Shown here one piece after another: positions 43,382 through 53,644 of a DNA stretch of 64,000 nt. The stretch covers positions 1,302,001 through 1,366,000 of the forward strand of contig OY970265.1 of NCBI GenBank assembly GCA_963715675.1, in the 5' to 3' direction. Position numbers and translations under genes: made by a program. Each line of letters opens with the position of its first letter. Within the stretch, counting starts at the first letter, position 1. Source of the stretch: DASVWZ01 sp963715675. Lineage in GTDB: Bacteria > Acidobacteriota > Terriglobia > Terriglobales > Acidobacteriaceae. The notes under the pieces are model-generated. The model worked only from the letters and a program-made list of their open reading frames with translations, ran no database searches and had not been told where the DNA came from.

Positions 43382-44590
43382 ATGCCAGTGTTTACATTTT
43401 CAGGGAAGAGCGAAACCGGCGAGAAGATAGCCGGAGAGCGGGTGGCGGCTAATAAGCAGGTGCTGGCGGCACAGTTGCGCAAGGAGCGCATCACCGCCGG
43501 GACCATTCGCGAAAAGGGCAAAGAGTTTGTCATGCCGACCTTTGGCTCGGGCAAGGTGAAGACCAAGGAAATTGCGGTCTTCTTCCGCCAATTTTCGGTG
43601 ATGATTGATGCCGGGCTGCCCCTGGTGCAATGTCTGGAAATTCTTGCAGCCAACCAGGAAAATCCGGCTTTTCAAAAGACGCTCAACGGGGTGCGGAGCA
43701 CGGTCGAAGGGGGCTCCTCCCTGGCCAACGCCATGCGTCTTTATCCCAAGATTTTCGACGATCTGACCACCAACATGATCGAGGCGGGGGAAACCGGCGG
43801 AATTCTCGACATCATCCTGCAACGCTTGGCGCAATATGTGGAAAAGGCAGTCAAGCTGCGTTCGGCGGTGAAGTCGGCGCTGATTTACCCGGTCTCCGTG
43901 GTCTCGTTGGCGTTCCTGATTGTGGGCGCGCTGCTGAAATGGGTCGTTCCGATTTTCTCCAACCTGTTCGCCGGTCTGGGCGTAGCCCTGCCCCTGCCCA
44001 CTCGCGTGGTCATGGGACTGAGCGGATTTGTGGGCCAGTTCTGGTGGTTCTTCATTTTGGGGGTTGTGGGACTGGTGGTTGGGGTCAAGCAAATTCGCAA
44101 GAATGCGCGTGCCCGCTACTACATGGATTATGGAATGCTGAAGATGCCGATCATTGGCATCCTGCTGCGCAAGATTGCGGTGGCGCGATTCACTCGAACT
44201 CTGGGAACGCTGATCACCTCCGGAGTTCCGATTCTGGAAGGCTTGAGCATCACGGCACGCACCTCGGGCAACGCGGTCCTGGAGGAGGCGTTGATGAGGG
44301 TGCGGAAATCGATTGAAGAAGGCCGGACCATCGTCGATCCGCTGCGCGAATCGGGAGTGTTTCCCAGCATGGTGACGCAGATGATCGGCGTGGGCGAAGC
44401 CACCGGCGCCATGGATGCCATGCTGCAGAAAATTGCGGACTTCTACGAAGACGAAGTGGACGCCGCGACCAAAGACATGCTGGCGATGTTGGAGCCGGTC
44501 ATCATCAGCTTACTGGGCGTCATGATCGGCGGCATCGTAGTTTCACTTTATATGCCGTTGTTCTCCATGATCGCCAAGATGGCGGGGTAA
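43382..44590 (+). CDS. pilC: Type IV pilus inner-membrane platform protein PilC
   Basis: PilC is the inner-membrane platform on which PilB and PilT act. The 402-residue protein has two T2SSF domains (about 70-190 and 270-395) and three main membrane helices. It contains VFFRQFSVMIDAGLPLVQCLEI-like sequence in the first domain and TRTLGTLITSGVPILEGL in the second. The gene begins 96 bases after pilT and belongs to the same block. Confidence 0.93.
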   Translation: MPVFTFSGKSETGEKIAGERVAANKQVLAAQLRKERITAGTIREKGKEFVMPTFGSGKVKTKEIAVFFRQFSVMIDAGLPLVQCLEILAANQENPAFQKTLNGVRSTVEGGSSLANAMRLYPKIFDDLTTNMIEAGETGGILDIILQRLAQYVEKAVKLRSAVKSALIYPVSVVSLAFLIVGALLKWVVPIFSNLFAGLGVALPLPTRVVMGLSGFVGQFWWFFILGVVGLVVGVKQIRKNARARYYMDYGMLKMPIIGILLRKIAVARFTRTLGTLITSGVPILEGLSITARTSGNAVLEEALMRVRKSIEEGRTIVDPLRESGVFPSMVTQMIGVGEATGAMDAMLQKIADFYEDEVDAATKDMLAMLEPVIISLLGVMIGGIVVSLYMPLFSMIAKMAG

Positions 44591-44607
44591 GACAGTCGCT
44601 GGTGGTG

Positions 44608-44635
44608 GTAGCGGGTAGCCAGAGCTACCCGCTAC
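44608..44635. repeat. Perfect 12-bp hairpin between pilC and pilS
   Basis: GTAGCGGGTAGC and GCTACCCGCTAC pair completely around a CAGA loop. No T-run follows. It is embedded in a run of TAGC/CTAC words from 44600 to 44665, a strong member of the intergenic repeat family. It may stabilise the 3' end of the pilBTC message or reduce read-through into pilSR. Confidence 0.65.
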
Positions 44636-44674
44636 TGACTGCCGGCTACTGACTATTAGCTACCAGGGAGAGAA

Positions 44675-46381
44675 ATGCAGTCGGTTTTCGAGGAACGGAC
44701 ATGGCTGGCGTGGCTGGTCAAGGTTCGCATCATCATCCTCACAGTCCTGCTCGGCATTGAGCTCACCATTGCGCGGCTCACCCCCACGCCATTTCCGTTG
44801 CGGCTGTTCATTAACACCATTCTGCTGTGGTACGCCATCTCACTCTTTTACATTCTGCTGCTGTCCTTCTGGCGTGAGACACGCCTGCAGGCGCTGCTGC
44901 AGGTGCTGAGCGATCTCGGGCTGGTCACCATGGTGGTGTATGCGAGCGGGGGCGTCGACAGCTCACTGAATTTTCTGTATCCCCTGGTTATCATCGTGGC
45001 CTGCATTCTTCTGCCTCGAGTGTGGGCCTATCTAGCGGCGGCGCTGGCCTTTATTCTGTACGGGGCGCTTCTCGATCTTACGTACTTTGAAGTAATTCCC
45101 TCCTATTCGACGACCCATCCGGAACTGAAGGCGCTGCAGGCCATCATCTCGGTCAACTTGTGCGGGTACGCGGCGGTGGCGTATCTGGCGGTGCTGCTGG
45201 TGACCAAGCTGCGCCAAGTCGACGTAAAACTGAAGCGCACCAGCGGGGAGCTCGAGAACCTGCAGGCGTTGCACGAGAACATCATTCAATCGATTACCGG
45301 TGGGTTGATCACCACCGGTCTCGACGGCCACATCACCCTGCTAAACCACGCCGCGCAAAAGCTGCTGGAGCGCTCCGAGGAGGAACTGTTTGATTATCCG
45401 GTGAATGAGCTGTTCCTCGATCCTCTGCCGCAGGGCGAATACGAGCGCACTTACAACGAGGTTCGGTTTGTCACTCCCAACGGATACCGCAAGACTCTCC
45501 GGGTTCTGGTGTCGCCCTTGACGATTGCCGGTCAAGGCACCATCGGCCACGTGTACACGTTGGACGATCTGACGGAAATCCGCCGACTGGAGCGTGAAGT
45601 CCGCATCCAGGACCGGCTGGCCGCCGTGGGGCGACTGGCCGCCGCCATTGCCCACGAGATACGCAATCCGTTGACCTCGATTGCCGGGTCGGTGGGCCTG
45701 CTGTCCGGGATTCCGGATCTGAGCGAGGAGCACCGGCAACTGCTGCAGATTGTGACCCGGGAGTCGGAGCGGCTGAACAACATCATCACCGACTTTCTGG
45801 CCTACTCGCGCGGACGGCAATACCAGTTTTCGAAAATCGACGTGGTGCCGCTTTTGGAGGACACTCTGACGCTGCTGCAGCACCGCTTGTCAGCCCAAGA
45901 CTCTGGAATCGGGATTGTGCGTCTTTACAGCGTGCCGGAAGCGGTCACCCTTGGGGACGGGGACAAACTCAAGCAGGTGTTCTGGAACTTCTGTGAAAAT
46001 GCGATGCGCGCCATGGGCGACAAGGGAACGCTGGCAGTTTCTCTGACCACCGTTGGAGAAGACTGGCAGATCAGCTTTGCGGATACCGGCCCCGGTATGT
46101 CGCCCCAACTGATTGAAAAGATCTTCGAGCCTTTCCAATCGCAGTTTGAAGGCGGCACCGGGCTGGGGTTGGCCATTGTTTACCAGATCGTGCAGGCGCA
46201 CGAAGGCAAGGTGTGGGCGCGCTCGAAGCCGGGGCAGGGCAGCGAATTCGTGCTGCGGTTGCGGCGGCTTGCGGCAGAGGCCGATGGGAATCGCCCGGTC
46301 GCCTCCGCCGTAGAGGCGGATGCAGGCGACGCCGTCGACATGTGCCCGGCAGCGGTGGCCGCGGGAGGCGCACGTGGGTAA
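44675..46381 (+). CDS. pilS: PilS-like sensor histidine kinase
   Basis: The 568-residue kinase has about six N-terminal membrane helices (30-175), a short coiled linker, a PAS domain (about 205-310), HisKA with AAIAHEIRNPLTSIAGSV, and an HATPase domain with GGTGLGLAIVYQIVQAHEG. The multi-helix sensor without a large periplasmic domain is typical of PilS, which senses pilin levels in the membrane. Its stop overlaps the pilR start by eight bases. The ribosome site GGGAGAG lies just before the ATG. Confidence 0.87.
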   Translation: MQSVFEERTWLAWLVKVRIIILTVLLGIELTIARLTPTPFPLRLFINTILLWYAISLFYILLLSFWRETRLQALLQVLSDLGLVTMVVYASGGVDSSLNFLYPLVIIVACILLPRVWAYLAAALAFILYGALLDLTYFEVIPSYSTTHPELKALQAIISVNLCGYAAVAYLAVLLVTKLRQVDVKLKRTSGELENLQALHENIIQSITGGLITTGLDGHITLLNHAAQKLLERSEEELFDYPVNELFLDPLPQGEYERTYNEVRFVTPNGYRKTLRVLVSPLTIAGQGTIGHVYTLDDLTEIRRLEREVRIQDRLAAVGRLAAAIAHEIRNPLTSIAGSVGLLSGIPDLSEEHRQLLQIVTRESERLNNIITDFLAYSRGRQYQFSKIDVVPLLEDTLTLLQHRLSAQDSGIGIVRLYSVPEAVTLGDGDKLKQVFWNFCENAMRAMGDKGTLAVSLTTVGEDWQISFADTGPGMSPQLIEKIFEPFQSQFEGGTGLGLAIVYQIVQAHEGKVWARSKPGQGSEFVLRLRRLAAEADGNRPVASAVEADAGDAVDMCPAAVAAGGARG

Positions 46382-47768
46382 GATCCTGGTTTGCGACGAT
46401 GAGCGCTCCATCTGCGAAATGCTGGACATCGCGTTGCGGCGGGACGGCCATAAGGTGGAGACTGTGAATTCGGGCGACCTGGCGAAACGCAAACTCGATT
46501 CCGCGCTCTATGACGTGGTCGTGACCGACATCAAGATGCCAAGAACCGACGGCATCGAGGTTCTGCGGCATGCCCACCACGTGTCTCCCGAAACGGCGGT
46601 CATCCTGATCACGGCGGTCGATGACTATGAGGCGGCCGTACAGGCGGTGAAAGCCGGGGGGGCAACGGATTACATCCGCAAGTCTCCGGGCCTGGTGGAC
46701 GAAATCAAGCTGGCCATCAATCGGGCGCTTGAGAAACAGGCGCTGAGCCGCGAGAACTTCGCCTTCAAGCGGGACGCGGCCACCCGCAATTCCCTGGACA
46801 ACATCGTTGGGGTCAGCGAGGCGATCGAGAAACTCAAGCAGACCATCCGCACCGTGGCTTCAACGCAAAGCACCGTCCTGGTGTACGGCGAAAGTGGCAC
46901 GGGCAAGGAGTTGGTGGCGCGCGCGGTGCATGTTTGTTCCCCCCGCGCGGCGGAACCGTTCGTATCGATCAACTGCGGCGCATTTCCGGAGACGTTGCTG
47001 GAAAGCGAACTGTTCGGATACGTCAAAGGCGCATTCACCGGGGCCGCTCAGAACAAGCGCGGTCTGTTCGAAGTGGCCGACCAGGGAACCGTGTTTCTGG
47101 ATGAAATCGCCGAGATGACCCTGACCATGCAGGTGAAGCTGCTGCGGGTTTTGCAGGAGCGTAGCGTGCGCCCGGTGGGCGGAACGGAAGAGATTCCGAT
47201 TGATGTGCGCGTCATTGCCGCCACCAACCGCGATCTGGACCAGCAAGTGGCTGAAAACTCTTTCCGCGAGGACCTTTACTACCGTCTGAGTGTGATCCCG
47301 ATTTCAGTGCCTCCGTTACGGGAACGCCGCGAGGACATCCCATTGCTGGTGAATCACTTTGTAAAGAAATACGCTCCTGGCGCGGGCAAGAGCTTTGCCC
47401 AGGTTAACCGGCTATCGCTCGGGGCACTCAGCAGCTATGACTGGCCAGGCAACGTGCGGCAACTGGAAAATACCATTGAGCGGGCGGTAGCACTTGAGTC
47501 CGGAGAAGAGTTGTTGGTGGAACTCCCTGCCGAACGGCCGAAGGCCAAGGCCGCCGCCGCGGGAGTGGGCGTGCAGGGGATGGTGCTGGCTGGAGCAGCC
47601 CTGCCGGAGGGTCAAGGAATTGACCAGTATCTGGCGGATATCGAGATCAATCTGCTGAAATCGGCGCTAGCGCAATCGAATGGTGTTCAAACGCGTGCTG
47701 CCGAACTGCTGAAGATTTCCTACCGTTCGTTCCGGCACTTGATGAAGAAGTACGATTTGAGTAGCTAG
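46374..47768 (+). CDS. pilR: PilR-like sigma-54 response regulator
   Basis: The 464-residue regulator has phospho-acceptor Asp52 (VVVTDIKMPRTDG), Walker A GESGTGKE at 172-179, a canonical GAFTGA at 219-224, and a Fis-type helix-turn-helix ending in SYRSFRHLMKKYDLSS. It should activate sigma-54 promoters such as the one at 40197. The GTG at 46374 is preceded by GGGAGG and fits the receiver start (VGKILVCDDE); 18 upstream in-frame codons overlap pilS and are unlikely to be used. Confidence 0.88.
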   Translation: MGKILVCDDERSICEMLDIALRRDGHKVETVNSGDLAKRKLDSALYDVVVTDIKMPRTDGIEVLRHAHHVSPETAVILITAVDDYEAAVQAVKAGGATDYIRKSPGLVDEIKLAINRALEKQALSRENFAFKRDAATRNSLDNIVGVSEAIEKLKQTIRTVASTQSTVLVYGESGTGKELVARAVHVCSPRAAEPFVSINCGAFPETLLESELFGYVKGAFTGAAQNKRGLFEVADQGTVFLDEIAEMTLTMQVKLLRVLQERSVRPVGGTEEIPIDVRVIAATNRDLDQQVAENSFREDLYYRLSVIPISVPPLRERREDIPLLVNHFVKKYAPGAGKSFAQVNRLSLGALSSYDWPGNVRQLENTIERAVALESGEELLVELPAERPKAKAAAAGVGVQGMVLAGAALPEGQGIDQYLADIEINLLKSALAQSNGVQTRAAELLKISYRSFRHLMKKYDLSS

Positions 47769-47829
47769 TAGTTCGTAATTCGTAGCCAGGAAAGTCTGTT
47801 ATGCCTCGCTACTAACTACCAGCTGCCAG
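47769..47829. repeat. TAGC/CTAC-word repeat between pilR and the TPR gene
   Basis: Short words such as GTAGTTCGTAATTCGTAG and CTACTAACTACCAGCTGCCAGC fill the gap between two convergent genes. No convincing terminator is seen. It belongs to the dispersed family described above. Confidence 0.45.
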
Positions 47830-48180
47830 CTACTTTTTCTTCAGGTGCTGCTTCCATCCCAACACCCGTGCCGTGTTGGCCTCCACTTCCGCCTCCGGAA
47901 TCATGCCTTTTTTCTGGTACAGAATGGAAAGGCTGGTGTGGGCCAGCACGTCGTCTGGGTCGAGTGCCGAAATCTGTTTCGCAACTGCGATCGCCTCGTC
48001 CAGCCGGTTTAGATCCTGTAGTGCCCGCGCCATGCCGTGCAGCGTTTCCGTGAAGGTGGGATCGGCATCGAGAGACCGCTGATACTCGGCCAGCGCATCT
48101 TCCAGATGGCCTTCCGCCACAAGATCCAGGGCGGCATAGTAGTGATCCTCGGCAGTTTGGCGGGCGCTGTGGTCAGGCAT
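47830..48180 (-). CDS. Small TPR protein
   Basis: The 116-residue protein holds about three TPR units (YYAALDLVAEGHLEDALAEY, then TLHGMARALQDLNRLDEAIA and HTSLSILYQKKGMIPEAEVE) and a basic C-terminus (GWKQHLKKK). No signal peptide is present, so it is probably a cytosolic adaptor. The ATG at 48180 puts the first TPR at the N-terminus; the 67 upstream in-frame codons run into the divergent gene and look non-coding. Its function is unknown. Confidence 0.72.
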   Translation of the reverse strand: MPDHSARQTAEDHYYAALDLVAEGHLEDALAEYQRSLDADPTFTETLHGMARALQDLNRLDEAIAVAKQISALDPDDVLAHTSLSILYQKKGMIPEAEVEANTARVLGWKQHLKKK

Positions 48181-48280
48181 GAAATCGGAACTCTGATACA
48201 GAAAATGGATTCTAGCACGCGCTGAAGCCGCTCCAGCAGGCATCGGAGTTATACTCACGTGGACGGCGGAGCGAGAAACC

Positions 48281-48709
48281 GTGAACTCTGCTTTACCGAG
48301 AATTGCAGCGCGGCTTTTGCGGGCCGCAGGAGCGCTGCTCATCATTCTTGGCATTGTGCATCTGGTAGCAACGTCGCACATTGCTCAGCTGCTGGATGGA
48401 GCTCCTGAGCAGGTGTACCAGCGGGCCATAGGGCCCACCCTGCTTAATCACGTACTAGTGGGGATTCTTCTGATTCCGCTTGGCTACACTACGTGGCTGG
48501 CATCGTCGATTCGCAATCGCACCGAGGGATGGGCGCGGCGGGTTCTGGTGGTAAATGGCCTTGTGATGCTGACGTTGCCGATATCAATCACGATGTTTAT
48601 GCGGCAGCGGGAGTACTATCACGCGCCCCTGTTCGTGGCAGGTGTGTCCGTGGTGGCAATGGCTTCAGTACTGATGGTTGGCGCGGCCTGTGTGCTCCTG
48701 CGGAAATAA
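48281..48709 (+). CDS. Four-helix membrane protein of unknown function
   Basis: The 142-residue protein has four hydrophobic helices (about 12-30, 55-75, 88-105 and 117-139). It starts at GTG and is divergent from the TPR gene. I do not recognise a family. Conserved polar residues cannot be judged from a single sequence. Confidence 0.6.
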   Translation: MNSALPRIAARLLRAAGALLIILGIVHLVATSHIAQLLDGAPEQVYQRAIGPTLLNHVLVGILLIPLGYTTWLASSIRNRTEGWARRVLVVNGLVMLTLPISITMFMRQREYYHAPLFVAGVSVVAMASVLMVGAACVLLRK

Positions 48710-48803
48710 ACTCCTCCTCAAAGCCAGCCCCACCCTTGACATGGAAGGTACGCTCGCCGCGGCAGGCTCAGAAGGGACGAGCAGGATCAGGTACTATCGA
48801 CCC

Positions 48804-49037
48804 ATGCGCTACATGGTGAGATTTCTGTGGAGTGCCACGCGCGGCCATCGGTTGGCGCCCTGGCGCAGTTCTTACCTGCTGTGGCGGATTGAAACCTATA
48901 CCGGGGTAAAGATGCAGCAGATCGGAGTGCTGGAGTTCTGGGAATTCGCCTGGCGGGAGCGGGCGAATCTGTGGCGGTTTCTAAAGTGGACCGAAGAGAT
49001 GGAACGCCACGTCCATCCCAAGCCGAAAAAGCTGTAG
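48804..49037 (+). CDS. Small basic aromatic-rich protein of unknown function
   Basis: The 77-residue product begins MRYMVRFLWSATRGHRLAPW and has many Trp and Arg residues (SSYLLWRIETYTG, then EFWEFAWRERANLWRFLKW). It ends in HVHPKPKKL. The coding frame is clean and the ATG is well placed. No signal peptide or clear membrane helix is seen. It looks like a lineage-specific conserved protein; I cannot name a function. Confidence 0.5.
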   Translation: MRYMVRFLWSATRGHRLAPWRSSYLLWRIETYTGVKMQQIGVLEFWEFAWRERANLWRFLKWTEEMERHVHPKPKKL

Positions 49038-49040
49038 GGC

Positions 49041-49871
49041 TTACTGTCCGTTCCGCGCCGCCGCGGCGCCTTCCAGCACAAGGATGACTTCGCTGCCCTT
49101 GCCGGCGGCTGCCAGTTGGGCAGCGGCCCCGCGGTTGGCCGCAATCTCCAGATAGCCCATGCTGCCCAGGATTCCAAAAATCTCGTTGGGTTCTCCCTCA
49201 GCATAGTTGGCGTGGATTTCTGTGACCTCGCGCTGTCCCACGGTAATCTTGAACGATGGTGGGGCTGCTTCGAACAACGCGGGAAAGTCCTGCGGCGTGA
49301 TGTTGGTGATCAGGTTGCCGAAGCGGTCGACTTTCAGTACCACGCCTCGCATGGTTTTTTCATCCACGGGCTTCGGCCTGGGGGCGTTGAACCGCGTGAA
49401 GTCAGTAATCTCGTCGCCAAACTTGACGGGGTCGACACCCTTGGCCAGGTAGGCCGCAACCGGCGAGAAGATGTCGCGCGCATGAAAAGTGCTGCTGATG
49501 GGCTGCAGAAAGTAGTGGCCGGCGGTGACGTGCCTGGCCCGTACCCGCTCCTCCCGGGCATAGACCAGCGAAAGCACCCCGTTATCCGGAGCCACAAAGT
49601 GATGACGGTCGGTGCTGACGATAATTGGCCGTCTCGCCGTACCCACACCCGGATCAACCACCACCAGGTGCACCGTCCCCACCGGAAAGTAGGCGTAGGA
49701 CTGGGCAACGGCCAAGGCTCCGTCCAGAACATCGAAAGCCTGCACGGCATGGGAGATGTCGACGATCTCCGCTTCCGGGACGATGTCGAGAATCACCCCT
49801 TTGATGGTTCCAACAAAATGGTCGTTTAATCCGAAATCAGTGGTCAGCGTAATGATGGGACGATTAGCCAA
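49041..49871 (-). CDS. SAM hydrolase (SAM hydroxide adenosyltransferase, DUF62 family)
   Basis: The 276-residue protein belongs to the chlorinase/fluorinase fold. It shows ITLTTDFGLNDHFVG at the N-terminus, VVDPGVGT, APDNGVLS and STFHARDIFSPVAA, then the C-terminal DRFGNLITNI. The conserved Asp-Arg-His set that activates water is compatible with DUF62 enzymes, which split S-adenosylmethionine to adenosine and methionine. The length fits a hydrolase rather than a halogenase. It converges on the small upstream gene, whose stop is three bases away. Confidence 0.87.
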   Translation of the reverse strand: MANRPIITLTTDFGLNDHFVGTIKGVILDIVPEAEIVDISHAVQAFDVLDGALAVAQSYAYFPVGTVHLVVVDPGVGTARRPIIVSTDRHHFVAPDNGVLSLVYAREERVRARHVTAGHYFLQPISSTFHARDIFSPVAAYLAKGVDPVKFGDEITDFTRFNAPRPKPVDEKTMRGVVLKVDRFGNLITNITPQDFPALFEAAPPSFKITVGQREVTEIHANYAEGEPNEIFGILGSMGYLEIAANRGAAAQLAAAGKGSEVILVLEGAAAARNGQ

Positions 49872-50019
49872 GGTTCCCCCGAAACAGTTTTTCCAAGGTT
49901 ATCAGGAATGTCGGGAAGCAGCGCGGGGGAAGCGGCGCGGCAAGGTACTGAGGTAATGGCACACCGCGCCGCAAGCCTGCCGGTGAAAGTTCCCCCTCGC
50001 CTCAAGGCATGGGGCGCGG

Positions 50020-50547
<528 letters not shown>

Positions 50548-50616
50548 AAGATTCCTTTCTGAAAAACGGTCGTTGGCGGTTCATCCTGCGCCGTTGGGCG
50601 TTGGCTGCTTGCGATG

Positions 50617-51243
<627 letters not shown>

Positions 51244-51340
51244 GACTAGCTCCTAAAGTTGAATGAAGCAGATTCCGCAGGGCTGAGGCCCGCAGGAACA
51301 GCAACTTTTGGTGAACGTTGAATTGTACGACATCGTTGGA

Positions 51341-52624
51341 TCACTTGCCCAGTTGCGCGTGACGATCTGGCGCCTGCATCTCACGGCTAACACGCTCAAT
51401 TTCTTTAAACACGCGCAGCGTATTGCCGCCGAGAATCTTCCGGAGGTCGTCCGCAGAGTAGCCTCGATCCAGCAGAGCCTGGGTGATTTTGGGCAAGTCG
51501 GCGGCGGAGTCAAGACCCATCGGGGTTGCCCCACTGACGCCGTCGAAATCTGAGCCAAGTCCCACGTGGTCGACGCCAGCTATTTTCGCGATGTGGTCGA
51601 TGTGGTCAATCAAGGCACTCAGAGGTGGGCGCGGGATTTTGGCTGTCCATTGACGGTTAAGCTGGTCGACGTCAGTGTACGTTGCCGGCTTGCCTTCTGC
51701 TTTGCGTTTCTGTAGAAACTCATCCACCGCCGCTTGCTCATCTTTCTGTTGCGCTTTGAGGGCGTCCCAATACCTTTGATCAACGAAACCGGCGAAAAAG
51801 TTGACCTGCACCACGCCGCCGTTCTTGGCTACGGCGCGCAGCATGTCGTCGGTCATGTTGCGGGGAGCGTTGGTCAGGGCCCGGGCGCACGAATGGGATG
51901 CGATCACCGGTGCCTTGGTTGTGGCAATCGCGTCCCAGAAAGTTTTGTCGGAAACATGGGAGATGTCGACGATCATGCCCAGCCGGTTCATTTCCACCAC
52001 GACCTGCTTGCCGAAATCGGTCAGCCCGTCGTGATGCGTGATCTTGGGATCATCGATGTCGCCAGAAGAGTCGCCCCATTCGTTGGTGTTCGACCAAGTC
52101 AGCGTCATGTAGCGCACGCCGAGACGATAAAAATCACGCAAGAGGCGGATATCGTTCTCGATGGAATGTCCGCCTTCGATGCCCATTAGCGCGGCAAGTT
52201 TTTTCTGCTTGCAGGCCCGTTCGATGTCCTCCGCGGAGTAGGCCATCATCATGCGGCCGGGATGGCGCGCCGCCTGCTCGTACACGGAATCGATCAGATC
52301 GAATGTGTGCTTGGCGAAATGACCGGTATTGGTTTCCGGATCGACCCAGATGGAGAAGAACTCCGCGCCTAAATTGCCAGCCCGGGCCTTGTCGAGACTG
52401 ATGTGGCCTACGTCGTTTGGGTCGGTGCTGCCGACATCGAAGTTGTCATCCAGGAATCGCTGCGGCGTATCAGCGTGGGTATCAATTACGATCGCCGAAT
52501 CGTGAATTGCCCGCGCCCGGGCGCTGACGCCGGAAGCAGAATTATCTTGGGCTGCGAGAAAACAGGATGTCAAGGCTGCGAGAACAACGAGGCTTGCTCG
52601 ACATGCACTCTGAATGATTGTCAT
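51341..52624 (-). CDS. Membrane dipeptidase (peptidase family M19)
   Basis: The 427-residue protein has a signal peptide (SLVVLAALTSCFLAAQ) and the M19 zinc ligands: VIDTHADTP near residue 50, Glu in GIEGGHS near 148, and His residues in VDISHVSDK and SHSCAR. GLGSDFDGV closes the active site. Renal-dipeptidase relatives hydrolyse dipeptides, including some D-amino-acid and beta-lactam substrates. Export suggests a role in peptide or peptidoglycan scavenging. The next gene upstream is a separate exported M15-like protein. Confidence 0.9.
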   Translation of the reverse strand: MTIIQSACRASLVVLAALTSCFLAAQDNSASGVSARARAIHDSAIVIDTHADTPQRFLDDNFDVGSTDPNDVGHISLDKARAGNLGAEFFSIWVDPETNTGHFAKHTFDLIDSVYEQAARHPGRMMMAYSAEDIERACKQKKLAALMGIEGGHSIENDIRLLRDFYRLGVRYMTLTWSNTNEWGDSSGDIDDPKITHHDGLTDFGKQVVVEMNRLGMIVDISHVSDKTFWDAIATTKAPVIASHSCARALTNAPRNMTDDMLRAVAKNGGVVQVNFFAGFVDQRYWDALKAQQKDEQAAVDEFLQKRKAEGKPATYTDVDQLNRQWTAKIPRPPLSALIDHIDHIAKIAGVDHVGLGSDFDGVSGATPMGLDSAADLPKITQALLDRGYSADDLRKILGGNTLRVFKEIERVSREMQAPDRHAQLGK

Positions 52625-52687
52625 GGCCGTAGGGAAAGGATTGTAAATGTTTCAGAGTCAGAGAAGAAGCGGGGTACTGCCCATTTT

Positions 52688-52777
52688 GTCATTCCGAGCA
52701 CCACGAGGAATCCGTAGTTGCTTGGAGCCCCGAGAATCAGATTGCTCGCGCCCAAAGCGGACGCTCGGAATGCCGAC
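52688..52777. repeat. ATTCCGAG inverted-repeat element (MITE-like)
   Basis: GTCATTCCGAGC at 52688-52699 and GCTCGGAATGCCGAC at 52763-52777 are inverted copies sharing the core ATTCCGAGC, with GAGGAATCC following the left one. The GTCATTCCGAG...GAGGAATC word is familiar as a high-copy intergenic repeat in several bacterial groups. The 90-bp unit sits between the M15-like and dipeptidase genes. Confidence 0.45.
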
Positions 52778-52840
52778 CTCTCTCTGAATTGCGTCAGAGG
52801 AATGTGAGGGTTCGACCGGACGAGGATCCTCTGGAAAGAC

Positions 52841-53644
52841 TTAGGGCCTTGCGGATGCAAGTTGCGATGGTTCGTCTTCGCTGTGGAAGAGGAAATCGGG
52901 TGACTGCGAGAAGTAGTCTTCCGCTTGAACATCCTCGTCAAACTGTCCGGCGGGCATATCCCCGTCACGCCAAACCGCGTAGCGCCCGGAAACTGCCACG
53001 TGAAACACCCACTGCCGCCGTTCTTCCTCGGGTTCGATCAGGCCTTGGTCCCGGAGCGGCATCAGGTAGGCCTCGATCCACCTGATCTGCGCGCGTGTCA
53101 TTCCGCGGCGTTGAATGTCCACCGTGATGCCGGCAAGGTGAGAGGAGGCAGTGTCGCCGTCGGCGGGAGCAGCATTGCGGTTGTGACGGCGCAGCTTCTT
53201 CTGCACCACCACAGTGCGGACCGCGGAGTTCACCTGGATTTGATCATGGAATTCTTCGTAATACGCCTCGCTCAGGTCCTGGAGGAAATCGCGCGTCCAC
53301 GGACGGCAGTAGCGGCGGTCGGGATCAAGCCGAGGGGCGATCCGAAGCGACTGACTGGGCACGATCGGCACCAACTGCTGATTGGCGATGAGCTGCTGAA
53401 GCTCGAGGTCATTTTGTATGCGAGGAAGATCGAGACGGTCAATCTCCGCATTCTGGCGGAGAAGCGATTCGCGGGAGGGGCGAAAGACCGGATTCCAACG
53501 CAGGCGGCGGGTGTGCGCCGCGCCTCGGCGGGCATGATGAGTTCGGTGCGAGGGTGTGTACGAATGCAAGGCCCAGGCCTGCCCGCATGCCAACAGGGCG
53601 CCAATCAAAACCACAATCGACTTGGTCTTTCTACTCATCCGCAA
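52841..53644 (-). CDS. Exported M15-like (DUF5715 type) protein
   Basis: The 267-residue protein has a signal peptide (KSIVVLIGALLACGQAWA). It has a basic linker and then a region with SSHLAGITVDI and WVFHVAV. The first matches the M15 zinc motif SxHxxGxxxD, and the second supplies the third His, as in VanY-type D,D-carboxypeptidases. A peptidoglycan target is therefore likely, though unproven. The acidic C-terminal tail (EDVQAEDYFSQSP onward) is extra. The order of motifs recalls DUF5715; that name is from memory. Confidence 0.65.
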   Translation of the reverse strand: MRMSRKTKSIVVLIGALLACGQAWALHSYTPSHRTHHARRGAAHTRRLRWNPVFRPSRESLLRQNAEIDRLDLPRIQNDLELQQLIANQQLVPIVPSQSLRIAPRLDPDRRYCRPWTRDFLQDLSEAYYEEFHDQIQVNSAVRTVVVQKKLRRHNRNAAPADGDTASSHLAGITVDIQRRGMTRAQIRWIEAYLMPLRDQGLIEPEEERRQWVFHVAVSGRYAVWRDGDMPAGQFDEDVQAEDYFSQSPDFLFHSEDEPSQLASARP

